Shown: in pieces, positions 18,946 to 27,258 of the stretch
Layout: each line of letters begins with the position of its first letter
Position numbering within the stretch: the first letter of the stretch is position 1
Source of the DNA: Planctomycetes bacterium syqfu
Lineage (GTDB): Bacteria > Planctomycetota > Phycisphaerae > Phycisphaerales > Phycisphaeraceae
DNA: 64,000 nucleotides
Assembly: GCA_020974905.1 (NCBI GenBank)
Contig: CP087563.1
Location: 5,580,001-5,644,000, forward strand
Direction: 5' to 3'
Notes under the pieces: model-generated
Seen by the model: only the letters and a program-made list of their open reading frames with translations
The model's database searches: none
What the model was told of the DNA's origin: nothing
Position numbers and translations under genes: made by a program

Positions 18946-19983
18946 GAGCATTTTTCATTCAGGTCTAGCGCCACGGGTATGTTTGCTATACCCTATCCTC
19001 CAGCAAGGAGGCTACTGGATGAAAGCTTATTCGATTGATTTGCGCAAGCGTGTGCTATCGATGTGCGATCAAGGCCATGGCACGACCGAAGTGGCACGGG
19101 TGTTTGCAGTCAGTCCGGCGTGGGTCAGGCGACTCAAACAACGCCGACGGGAAGACGGGCAGATCGCTGCTCAACCCGGTGGTGGATCGCGTTACTGTCG
19201 ATTGACCGACCAGGGACGCAAGCAGTTGCGTCGCCTCATTGAGCAACGCCCCGACCGCACACTGGCTCAACTTCAGGAACAACTCATCAAGCAAGGCCAC
19301 GTGCGTTGTGGCCTGACGACGATTTATCGCGCGTTGAGCAACATGGGATGGTCTTTTAAAAAAAGACGCTTCGAGCCAGCGAACAGGATCGACCGGACAT
19401 CGTTGAGCGTCGATTGAATTTTCGCATTGCCCGACAATTCGTCGATGCAAAACAATTCATTTTTCTCGATGAATCCGGTGCACAAACCAACATGACACGC
19501 CGTTATGGTTGGGCACTTTCTGCACAACGATGTCACGATGCGGCCCCGCATGGCCACTGGAAAACCAGCACGCTCATCAGTGCCATCGGCTATCAAGGCG
19601 TGTTGCCGTCTGCCACCTTGCTGTTGGACGGGACGATAAACGCTGCGACGTTTGACGGCTATGTTCGGCGTTGTTTGTGTCCAGCATTGCGTCCCGGTCA
19701 AATCGTTGTGATGGACAACCTGGCAGCTCACAAGGTCACAGGCATTCGACAGGCCATTGAATCTGCAGGTTGTGATCTATGGTACTTGCCGGCCTATTCG
19801 CCGGACCTCAATCCCATTGAAAAGATGTGGTCAAAGATCAAAGCATGGCTGCGTCGAGCGGCCGCCCGATCCATTGAGCAACTCCACCAAGCGGTCGCAG
19901 AAGCATTTGGCCGTGTCACAGTGGATGAATGCCATGCCTACTTCAAAAGCTGTGGATACGCTACACTTGAATGAAAAATGCTC
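18946..19983 (+). mobile_element. IS630-family insertion sequence, complete
   Basis: 1038 bp with 25-bp terminal inverted repeats (GAGCATTTTTCATTCAGG at the left end, matching 23 of 25 at the right end) and flanking TA at 18944-18945 and 19984-19985, the target duplication typical of IS630/Tc1. It lies inside and opposite to a porin gene. Confidence 0.93.
19019..19974 (+). CDS. IS630 transposase, two frames joined by a -1 frameshift at A7G
   Basis: Frame 1 (19019-19417) encodes the helix-turn-helix part: YSIDLRKRVLSMCDQGHGTT and the second HTH with TIYRALSNMGWSFKK. Frame 2 (to 19974) encodes the DDE domain: FIFLDESGAQTNM, VVMDNLAAHK and AYSPDLNPIEKMW. The frames meet at seven As followed by G (19358-19365); a -1 shift there gives KKTLRASEQDRPDIVERRLNF, the usual IS630 junction. 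The frame-2 coding before 19414 is therefore real. All catalytic acids are present, so it is probably active by programmed shifting or transcript slippage. Confidence 0.85.
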
Positions 19984-20259
19984 TAGGACACCGTTTTCGA
20001 TGGGGGCCCATTCAATGCCCAAGTCGTAGCTGCCTGAGAGCAGGGAATTCGAATCGTCATCGCGATCCGACGCCATTTGGAAGATGAGGGTGTAGCCCAG
20101 TTCAAAGGTGAGTTGGTGTTGTTCTTGGAGTTGCGTTCGCCAGTCACTGGACTCGGTTGCGGGGGTGTCGGTTTGAGCTGAGAGTTGCCCGGTGATTCCC
20201 AGTGCTGAAAAACAAATCAGGAGCATGAGAGGCAGGCGCGTGTTGCTTGGAGTTGTCAT

Positions 20260-20717
20260 AATTTTGCCTAATCAAAATAAAAGTTTTGTTGTATCAAAAT
20301 ATCAGATATACAACCAAACACAACTTTCAGAAATCAACGTCGAAAAAGTGGAACCGCTCAGTGTACATTGGCATTTTTGCAGTCTCACTTAAGTCGAACC
20401 GGGTTATCACTTGTGTTTATTTAACATGCTTATTGGTTGTTATTGATTGATATATTGCGTTTTACGTGCGTTTAGGGTGGATTGAGGTTTGTCTTTTAAG
20501 GTCTTGGTATAGCCTTGGGGTTTTACCGTGTTATTGAGTTTGCTTATGCGATTCATTCGCAATTATGGGTTTTGATGGTGCAGTGTCAAGATTAATTTAT
20601 CTTTTAATAATGTTTTTTGGTGAAGCAATAAACGCGTTGAAAAGGGATTGCTATCACGAATCCTTAGCCAGAACAGGCCATATTCTTTATCAAAACTCAG
20701 GTTATTAAGTGCAGTGC
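20260..20717. other. AT-rich non-coding stretch
   Basis: About 460 bases upstream of the porin start and downstream of the prepilin-type gene. It is distinctly AT-rich, with runs such as TTGTTATTGATTGATATATTG. It must hold the porin promoter. No convincing ORF, tRNA or repeat was found. Confidence 0.4.
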
Positions 20718-20748
20718 AAAAAAAAAACCTGCCCACGTGGACAGGTTT
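20718..20748 (-). terminator. Terminator of the repeat-tailed prepilin gene
   Basis: Minus strand: AAACCTGTCCACGTGGGCAGG followed by ten Ts. It lies 70 bases after the stop codon. Confidence 0.9.
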
Positions 20749-20817
20749 GTGCGGAATGGATGTGTGTTGGTTTGGGGATGCGTTGAGATGACTTAGCAGG
20801 CTTGCTGTGTCAGGCCA

Positions 20818-22470
20818 TTAGCAATCACCTTTACCGTTTTTGCCTTTGCCTTTGCCATTGTTACCTTTGCCGTTGCCACCTTTGGATTCGTCATCGACAT
20901 CACCGGAAGGGTCGTCTTTGCCGTTGGGGCCGCCGTTCCCATTACCGGGATTTGAGACATCGACGCCGTCATCGTTGTTACCGTGACCGTTGTTGTTTTT
21001 ACCACCGTTGTTTGAACTGTCGTCATCGCAGTCGCCGTTTTTGCCGTTATTGCCATTGTTTGCATCGTCATTGTCTGATGAGTCATCATCATTGCTGCCG
21101 TTGCCGTTGCCGTTGCCGTCATTGGATTCGTCATCGACATCACCGGAGGGGTCTTCACCACCGTTGGGTCCACCGTTGCCGTTACCGGGGTTTGAGGAAT
21201 CGACGCCATCGTCATTGTTACCATGGCCATTGTTGCCGTTCCCATTCCCATTCCCATTGCCGTTGTTGCCATTATTACCGTTGCCAGTTGATTGACCGTT
21301 GTCGGTTGATTCGTCATCATCGTTGTTGGCGTTGCCGTTTCCGTTGTCGTTATTGCCATTGTTTCCGTTGTTACCATTGCTGCCGTTGGACTCGTCATCG
21401 ACATCACCGGAGGGGTCTTCTCCGCCGTTGGGGCCACCGTTGCCGTTACCGGGGTTTGAGGAATCGACGCCATCGTCGTTGTTGCCATGACCATTGTTGC
21501 CGTTTCCATTACCGTTGCCGTTATTTTCGTTGTCATTGCCATCGGTGGTGGTTCCACCGTTGTTCCCGTTGTTCCCGTTGGAGCCGTTGTTGCCGTTGTC
21601 CGCACCGTCATTACCGCCGTTGCCTTGGCCCGGGTTTGAGGAATCGGCCCCGTCAGCATCGTTGCCATGGCCGTTGTTGCCATCGTCATCATCACCGCCA
21701 CCGAGTGTGCCACCGTTGCCACCACCGTTTGAGTCGGTTGAGGAATCGTTGACAGCGTAGGCTGCAGCAACGAAGGTGCCTGCACCGTCCGCTGCCAGTT
21801 CGAGGGCTTCCATGCGGAGTTTGCGTTCGACGTGGCCGTCAGCGTAGAGCACGTTCATTTCGCGATAGTGACGGTTTTCGCGGGCATAGTCGATCATATC
21901 GAACGTACCGGGATAGGAACCGACAATGCTTTTGTCACCCTGGCCTGCACCGCTCATCGAGCCGTCGTACATGGTGACCGTGCGGCTGGCATCAACCAGG
22001 TCATACATGCGGCTGTTGCGCACCAGCAGGTCGACGTTCATGCCAAAGTCCATGTCCTTGGTCTGGACTTGATTCTGTGAATCCAGATATGAGATGCGAT
22101 TGGCCTGGAGGACTTCCGGGCAAACCGAATTCATTTCCTTCATGTAGTCCATGCCCGAGTCGGTGAAGCTGCGCATCTCCGTGGTGACGGTCAATGACTG
22201 GGCGTCATAAGCAAAGCTGTATTGGAAGGTGGGGAAATAGCCCTTGTGATCCTGGGTGCGACGTTCGATGTGTTTGCCCATGTCATATTCGTGAGTCATG
22301 CACACGGCACGTTTGGATGCCCGACGGGCCTCAGCCAAAGCCGGCAGCAGCGTGGCGATCAACAAAGTCATGATGGCCAGCGAGACAAGCATATCAATGA
22401 GCGTGAAGCCCTTTGCCTGCTTGTTGGCGGTGTTGATCATGTTACGGGTGTGCATCGAATTTGATTTCAT
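20818..22470 (-). CDS. Prepilin-type protein with a long Asn/Gly/Asp repeat tail
   Basis: 550 residues. A prepilin peptidase signal (KQAKGFTLIDMLVSLAIMT) begins near residue 20, with Asp where the +5 Glu is normally found. The domain to about residue 245 has features of planctomycete prepilin-type proteins (EARRASKRAVCM, a VTMYDGSMSG stretch, and YADGHVERKL near its end). Residues 246-550 are low complexity: GNGNNGHGNNDDGVDSSNPG followed by a GGPNG...DPSGDVDDES block, three near-identical units plus a partial one. The acidic repeats suggest calcium binding or an extended surface stalk; this is inference. AAGGAGA precedes the ATG. Neighbours give no functional clue. Confidence 0.8.
   Translation of the reverse strand: MKSNSMHTRNMINTANKQAKGFTLIDMLVSLAIMTLLIATLLPALAEARRASKRAVCMTHEYDMGKHIERRTQDHKGYFPTFQYSFAYDAQSLTVTTEMRSFTDSGMDYMKEMNSVCPEVLQANRISYLDSQNQVQTKDMDFGMNVDLLVRNSRMYDLVDASRTVTMYDGSMSGAGQGDKSIVGSYPGTFDMIDYARENRHYREMNVLYADGHVERKLRMEALELAADGAGTFVAAAYAVNDSSTDSNGGGNGGTLGGGDDDDGNNGHGNDADGADSSNPGQGNGGNDGADNGNNGSNGNNGNNGGTTTDGNDNENNGNGNGNGNNGHGNNDDGVDSSNPGNGNGGPNGGEDPSGDVDDESNGSNGNNGNNGNNDNGNGNANNDDDESTDNGQSTGNGNNGNNGNGNGNGNGNNGHGNNDDGVDSSNPGNGNGGPNGGEDPSGDVDDESNDGNGNGNGSNDDDSSDNDDANNGNNGKNGDCDDDSSNNGGKNNNGHGNNDDGVDVSNPGNGNGGPNGKDDPSGDVDDESKGGNGKGNNGKGKGKNGKGDC
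20881..21680. repeat. Intragenic DNA repeats of the prepilin tail
   Basis: About 115-bp units at roughly 20882-20998, 21122-21240 and 21386-21505, with a partial unit at 21631-21680. The second and third are almost identical at DNA level, which points to recent duplication or gene conversion and a likely size polymorphism. Confidence 0.85.
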
Positions 22471-22739
22471 GGCCCATTTCTCCTTAACGGAACACCTGGA
22501 CAGTTCCGTGTGTCAACTCTAGCTAACGATGTGAAATGGAAGGATGTGAATATAGATAAGATGAAAAGATGGCTTGACGCGGCGAGTCGTAACGATTGGT
22601 TTGATTGTGCGGATCAGGCAAGGCGGACAGGCGTCGTAAGACCAGCGGACCTGCCTTTGAAACCGGTCCCTGATATGGAATTTTAAATCTTCTGACCCGT
22701 TGCTATCCTATGGCTGAGCACAAAAGTTCTTCAGCGCTT

Positions 22740-22768
22740 TTGACAGTTTCCCTAATTGCGGGCAAAAT
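22740..22768 (+). promoter_or_regulatory. Sigma-70-like promoter of the KDG-kinase-like gene
   Basis: TTGACA, 17 bases, then CAAAAT, about 60 bases before the start codon at 22831. Confidence 0.55.
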
Positions 22769-22830
22769 GATTCGGCCCGCTACGAATCCGCAGCTTTTGC
22801 AACTTTAACCCTCTTAGGAGAGTGTCTACG

Positions 22831-23925
22831 ATGGCATTGAACATCCGCAGTACAGATGAATGTGAATTGGACCTGGTGTCCCTTGGTGAATGCATGATCC
22901 GTTTGAGCCCCGAAGGCCATGGTCGCATTGAGTTTGCCAAGAAAATGGAAGTCTATGTTGGTGGTGGTGAATTCAACGTCGCCTACGCCCTGGCACGTCT
23001 TGGCCTGCGCACCGGCTGGGTCGGCGGTCTGGTCGACAACCCCGTTTCCATGATCGCGCTGAACCATGCCCGCGGCGTTGGGATGGACGTCGAACACGTC
23101 GTCACCATGCCCTACGACGGCGTCGGACGCAAGGCACGCATGGGTTTGAACTTCACCGAAGTCGGAGTCGGCCCCCGTGCTGCGGTTACTTTGTATGACC
23201 GTGGGCACAGCGCAACAGCTAACATGCAACCCGGCGATGTCGATTGGAAGAAGCTCTTCTCCGATCGCGGCGTTCGCTGGTTGCACACCGGTGGTATCTT
23301 CACCTGTCTGTCCGAGTCCACACGTCTGGTTGCTGCTGAAGCACTCAAGGCGGCTCACGAAGCAGGTACCATTGTCTCCTACGACCTGAACTTCCGTTCC
23401 AAGCTCTGGTCTTCGGAAGAAGCCATCGCGACCACCAAGCCGTTGATGAAGTACATCGACTGTCTGATCGGTAACGAAGAAGACTTCCAGAAGGTGCTCG
23501 GCTACGAAGTCGAAGGTGCTGACGTTGATGGCGGTGGCGAACTGCCCATCGAAAAATACAAGGACATGGTCCGCCAGGTCGTCAAGGATTATCCCAACAT
23601 CAAGATCGTGGGCACCACGCTCCGCGAAGTGATCAACGCAACCGAAAACAACTGGTCTGCGATTCTTTACGATGCTGAAAAGGATGTCTTCTATCACGGC
23701 CCGAACTTCGAACGCCTCATCCTCGAAGACCGCGTCGGCGGTGGTGACGGTTTTGCATCCGGTTTCTCCTATGCCTTCCTGGCTGGCAAGACCGCTGAAG
23801 AAGCCGTCAACTGGGGCACCTGTCATGGCGCGATGCTCATGACCACCCGCGGTGACACCTCCGAGATCACCCTCAAGGAACTGCAGCACGTCGTCGGTGG
23901 CGGCGGTGCTCGCATCGTCCGGTAA
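22831..23925 (+). CDS. PfkB-family sugar kinase, KDG-kinase-like
   Basis: 364 residues from ATG 22831 (AGGAGA 10 bases upstream; the GTG at 22822 is too close to that site). Features: VSLGECMIRLSPEG at the N-terminus, the substrate motif GGGEFNVAYALARLG, IVSYDLNFRSKLW, CLIGNEEDF, and the ATP/anion-hole motif DRVGGGDGFASGF. The form RVGGGD instead of TxGAGD is characteristic of 2-dehydro-3-deoxygluconokinase and related enzymes, which phosphorylate KDG from pectin or alginate breakdown. This links it to the secreted pectin enzymes of the window. Monocistronic, with its own promoter and terminator. Confidence 0.85.
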   Translation: MALNIRSTDECELDLVSLGECMIRLSPEGHGRIEFAKKMEVYVGGGEFNVAYALARLGLRTGWVGGLVDNPVSMIALNHARGVGMDVEHVVTMPYDGVGRKARMGLNFTEVGVGPRAAVTLYDRGHSATANMQPGDVDWKKLFSDRGVRWLHTGGIFTCLSESTRLVAAEALKAAHEAGTIVSYDLNFRSKLWSSEEAIATTKPLMKYIDCLIGNEEDFQKVLGYEVEGADVDGGGELPIEKYKDMVRQVVKDYPNIKIVGTTLREVINATENNWSAILYDAEKDVFYHGPNFERLILEDRVGGGDGFASGFSYAFLAGKTAEEAVNWGTCHGAMLMTTRGDTSEITLKELQHVVGGGGARIVR

Positions 23926-23960
23926 GTTTCTGACAAGACACCATTAACCCAACCAAACCA

Positions 23961-23993
23961 ACGTCCAGCTTCCAGGCTGGGCGTTTTTTTTTT
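23961..23993 (+). terminator. Terminator after the KDG-kinase-like gene
   Basis: Stem ACGTCCAGC/GCTGGGCGT with one G-T pair, loop TTCCAG and ten Ts. Confidence 0.92.
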
Positions 23994-24126
23994 GATAGTT
24001 ATTGCACTTTGTGCCATCAAATTTGTAACTAAGGTTAACCTGTTGGGGCATATGTCCGAATAGGTTGTGTATCCCGCCAATGCCATTTTGAATGAGTTGT
24101 ATCTGTTTCAAACAAAGGGTCCACAC

Positions 24127-25755
24127 ATGAAACTCACCATCGCACGGCGTATTGGCTTATCTTTTTCGCTTATCGTTTTACTGATGATCGTCACCTGTGT
24201 GTGCATATTTTTTGCAGTGCAGACAGTGCGGCACGAGTCCGAAGATGCCAGTCAATACCAGGCCTGGCGGCGCCTGCTGATCGAAAAAGAAGTCGATCAC
24301 CTGGCATGGACCAATGCACTCAATGCCACGTTTCTGCTCAAGCAGCCCAAAGTCACTGTGCAGACCGACGATCACCTTTGTGCCATGGGTAAGTGGCTTT
24401 TTGGTGAGCAGGCCAAGCAACTTATTGCTGAAGATCCAGCCTCCAAGCCTTTACTGGATAATTTGATTCAGCTCCACGAACAACTTCATCAAACGGCCAT
24501 TGCCATCGACAGGCAATGGCAACTCGACCAGCAGTCCGACGAACCGTCCAAGGCTGTGCAGATGCTTCAGACACAGACCTATCCGGCGTTGGCCCAAGTC
24601 CGCCAGGCGATGGGGACGTTACAGGATCGATTGGCTGAACTGGAAACCGAGGCAATTGATGCTCAAGAAAAAGCCATATCGCAGATGCTCTGGGTGAGTA
24701 ACCTTACGGCCATCAGCGGGATTGTTCTATCCATCGTCATCGGCCTGTGGCTCGGACGCAGTATTCTCCGGGCGATCCGGGATGTGATCTCAAGACTTAA
24801 GGACATTGCTGAAGGTGAAGGCGATCTGACCCAGCATGTCGATGAGTCACGGTCTGATGAATTCGGCGAGATGGGGTATTGGGTCAACACGTTTATCCGC
24901 AAGATACACCGCGTGATCTCCGACGTGTCCAAATCGACGAGCCAGGTGGCCAGTGCCTCAGCGGAAATTGCTGCCACCTCTGAAGAAATGTCCACCGGAC
25001 TTCAGCAGCAACAAACCCAGAATGCACAGATTTCCGCTGCCATGGAAGAGATGTCAGCCAGTATCGTGGAAGTCTCCAGACAAAGCACTCATGCCGCCCA
25101 GTCCGCCGAACAGGCTGGCAAGCAGGCCGTCAACGGTAGTGATGTTGTCGGTCAAACCGTTGCCGGTATCAAGTCGTTGGCCGAAGTAGTCAGCCGGTCT
25201 TCCCAGGCCGTGGGGGAATTGGGTAAACGCAGTGAGAAAATCGGTCAGATCATTGATGTGATCAACGACATTGCAGACCAGACCAATCTGCTGGCACTTA
25301 ATGCCGCGATTGAAGCAGCTCGTGCCGGTGAACACGGTCGCGGCTTTGCCGTCGTGGCCGATGAAGTCCGCAAGCTGGCTGAGCGTACCACCCAGGCCAC
25401 CGAAGAAGTTGGCGAGACCATCCAGGCCATCCAGCGTGAGACGTCCGAAGCCGTGCGTCAGATGGATGAAGGTGAGCAGAGTGTCAGCGCCGGTGTGAAC
25501 CTGGCTGAGCAGGCCGGCCGATCACTGAAAGAGATTCTCGCCGGTTCGCGTGAAGTCTCCGAATTGATCCGCAATATTGCTGCAGCCACCGAGCAGCAGT
25601 CTTCGGCATCGCAGCAGGTGACGGTGAGTGTCGAAAAAATCAACGCCGTCAGTGGTCAGACCGCCGTCGGTGCCGATCAGGCCGCCCAGGCCGCGGTGAA
25701 CTTGAACACACAGGCCGAAGAGCTCAACCGACTGGTGGGGCAATTCAAGCTGTAA
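24127..25755 (+). CDS. Methyl-accepting chemotaxis protein with a CZB-like sensor region
   Basis: 542 residues from ATG 24127. Membrane helix at about 10-30, a sensor region to about 190, a second helix at about 196-220, HAMP domain ([15 protein letters not shown]), then the signalling domain with hairpin [19 protein letters not shown]. The sensor region has [31 protein letters not shown] and [10 protein letters not shown]: the His and Cys spacing of the CZB zinc-binding domain, here between the membrane helices and so outside the cytosol. It would pass a zinc-, redox- or hypochlorite-type signal to CheA. No che genes are nearby, so it is an orphan receptor. Confidence 0.9.
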   Translation: MKLTIARRIGLSFSLIVLLMIVTCVCIFFAVQTVRHESEDASQYQAWRRLLIEKEVDHLAWTNALNATFLLKQPKVTVQTDDHLCAMGKWLFGEQAKQLIAEDPASKPLLDNLIQLHEQLHQTAIAIDRQWQLDQQSDEPSKAVQMLQTQTYPALAQVRQAMGTLQDRLAELETEAIDAQEKAISQMLWVSNLTAISGIVLSIVIGLWLGRSILRAIRDVISRLKDIAEGEGDLTQHVDESRSDEFGEMGYWVNTFIRKIHRVISDVSKSTSQVASASAEIAATSEEMSTGLQQQQTQNAQISAAMEEMSASIVEVSRQSTHAAQSAEQAGKQAVNGSDVVGQTVAGIKSLAEVVSRSSQAVGELGKRSEKIGQIIDVINDIADQTNLLALNAAIEAARAGEHGRGFAVVADEVRKLAERTTQATEEVGETIQAIQRETSEAVRQMDEGEQSVSAGVNLAEQAGRSLKEILAGSREVSELIRNIAAATEQQSSASQQVTVSVEKINAVSGQTAVGADQAAQAAVNLNTQAEELNRLVGQFKL

Positions 25756-25782
25756 AACAAACGATACAAGTACTCAATGAAA

Positions 25783-25817
25783 AACGCAGACGCCGTGATG
25801 ACGTCTGCGTTTTTGTT
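25783..25817. terminator. Bidirectional terminator between the MCP and PfkB genes
   Basis: AAAACGCAGACG...CGTCTGCGTTTTTG stem of 9-11 bp with A-run on one side and T-run on the other. Confidence 0.88.
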
Positions 25818-25836
25818 TTGGATTGTGATATCTCTT

Positions 25837-25866
25837 CAAAGCCGTGACCTTCCCAGGTCACGGGTC
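25837..25866 (+). repeat. CCGTG hairpin repeat, family B, copy 2
   Basis: CAAAGCCGTGACC, loop TTCCCA, then GGTCACGGGTC. Confidence 0.7.
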
Positions 25867-25877
25867 TGATCTTGTAA

Positions 25878-27026
25878 TTACTCTGCAGGGGGCATGTCGG
25901 CACAGAAGTCGATCATTTCTGCCAATGTTGCACTGCGAGCGTTACGCACATAAAAACCGCTGGCAGCCGTCCCCGTGCACACCGCTTGGGTGACAGGCAG
26001 ACCCGCCAACAATCCCAGGCAGAAGCCGGCGTTGAAGTTGTCACCTGCACCGGTGGAGAGCTTGGGTTTCTTGACGAACGGACCCTGGAAGCGGCCGGAC
26101 TCCACGCTGTTTTCACCTTGCACCGCAGCAGCGGCACAGCTACGCGGGTGGATCACCACAGCCTTGATGTCCAGCTTTTCACGGATGCGCTGGGCGGTGA
26201 ATTCAATCTCCGCTTCGGCGTCGGCCTGGACTTCAATACCCAAGACCTTGGCGATCTGCGTGGATTCAGCCAGGTTCAGACCCAGCACCACGTCAGCAAG
26301 CTTGCTCATCTTGGTCAGGCGACCCAGCGCATCAGCGATGTCTTCGCGAGTACGCTTGGCAGGGTCCGCCAGGTCGACGAAGATCATGCGCTTCTTGCCG
26401 TTGACGTTGCTTGCCACCGCAGGCAGGATTTCGTCAATGAGCAGATCCCAGATGCTGTTGAGCTTGGTGAGCATCGTCCAGTTGACCATGCCCAGAAACG
26501 CGGTGTCACCGATGATCTGCTGGAACTTGCCTTTGCCCAACACTTCGTTGAGCGTGTCAGCATTGACGTCTTTAAGTGACGAGTGTTTACCCATCATCAA
26601 TTTGCCGTCTTCAAATTCCAACGCGTCGGTGTAACCGGGGTCGGCGATGGAGAGAATCGTTGCGATTTCGGCGAACGGCAGGAACACTTCATCGAGGTTC
26701 GGATGACCGAGGTTACCGATGTAGGTCACGGGAAGACCGTAGCTGGCAAGGGCGTTGGCCATGATCGGGCCGTTACCACCGAGTTTACGCAGCTTGGTCA
26801 CCAGTTCGATGTTGGCCGACTCACCCGCAGCCGCGACGATGCGTTCGCCGTACTCTTTGATCGTGGGGACGGGCTGATAGTTGTCAGCATCCTGACGGGT
26901 CTTGACCACATCAATGATCGAGTCGACAAAGCCGTCAAAGCCCACGGTGGTTTTCACTGAGCCAATGGTCTTGGAAAATTCCTTAAGGCCTTCGGATGCG
27001 GCCTTGGCGATTTCTGCACGTTGCAT
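25878..27026 (-). CDS. PfkB-family carbohydrate kinase
   Basis: 382 residues. TVGFDGFVDSIIDVV at the start, KLRKLGGNGPIMANALASYG as the substrate loop, and KLSTGAGDNFNAGFCLGLL as the C-terminal ATP motif with the catalytic Asp. This is the ribokinase fold but without the signature of a named subfamily, so the sugar substrate is unknown. AAGGAA precedes the ATG by 8 bases. It converges on the chemoreceptor gene. Confidence 0.88.
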   Translation of the reverse strand: MQRAEIAKAASEGLKEFSKTIGSVKTTVGFDGFVDSIIDVVKTRQDADNYQPVPTIKEYGERIVAAAGESANIELVTKLRKLGGNGPIMANALASYGLPVTYIGNLGHPNLDEVFLPFAEIATILSIADPGYTDALEFEDGKLMMGKHSSLKDVNADTLNEVLGKGKFQQIIGDTAFLGMVNWTMLTKLNSIWDLLIDEILPAVASNVNGKKRMIFVDLADPAKRTREDIADALGRLTKMSKLADVVLGLNLAESTQIAKVLGIEVQADAEAEIEFTAQRIREKLDIKAVVIHPRSCAAAAVQGENSVESGRFQGPFVKKPKLSTGAGDNFNAGFCLGLLAGLPVTQAVCTGTAASGFYVRNARSATLAEMIDFCADMPPAE

Positions 27027-27177
27027 ATCTGAGTTCCTTCACTCCACGAGTTTGTTGAATAAGGGGCGGGGAGTCGAGAAGTTTATCAGATTACAAACGT
27101 TTGTGAAAGGGGATTTGTGCCTTGTTGCTGATCAATTGGACAACTGTGACGATTCGTCGGGTTTTTCAAGGCATGCA

Positions 27178-27212
27178 TAAAAAACACCCACACGGTTGCC
27201 CGCATGGGTGTT
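27178..27212 (-). terminator. Terminator of the porin gene
   Basis: Minus strand: AACACCCA...TGGGTGTT followed by a T-run, 47 bases after the stop codon. Confidence 0.82.
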
Positions 27213-27258
27213 GGATTTTTCAGACTGTTACGCCTGTCTCAGTGAGTTGGTCTTCAAA

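Larger units (their letters stand above)
18092..20259 (-). pseudogene. OprB-like carbohydrate porin, interrupted by IS630
   Basis: The N-terminal part (20259 to 19984) has a signal peptide ending at GQLSA and TFELGYTLIFQM. The C-terminal part (18943 to 18092) has the beta-strand pattern of OprB-type porins: VPIVLSGFAYTHTFGDEALILSIGK, FFDNNAVSTHSPFPSF and a last strand YTAALRVQFVW ending in aromatic Trp. Removing the IS and one TA restores a continuous frame of 1128 bases (375 residues), reading ENGVL-AIGIEGG across the join. Such porins let sugars cross the outer membrane. The clean join means the loss of function is recent. The remaining fragments would not form a barrel. Confidence 0.88.

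Noticed and set aside
20802-21752. Long plus-strand frame opposite the repeat-tailed prepilin gene (Cys/His/Arg-rich, 316 codons)
   Set aside because: It is the shadow of the repetitive minus-strand gene; its odd composition comes from the complement of Asn/Gly codons and it has no ribosome site.
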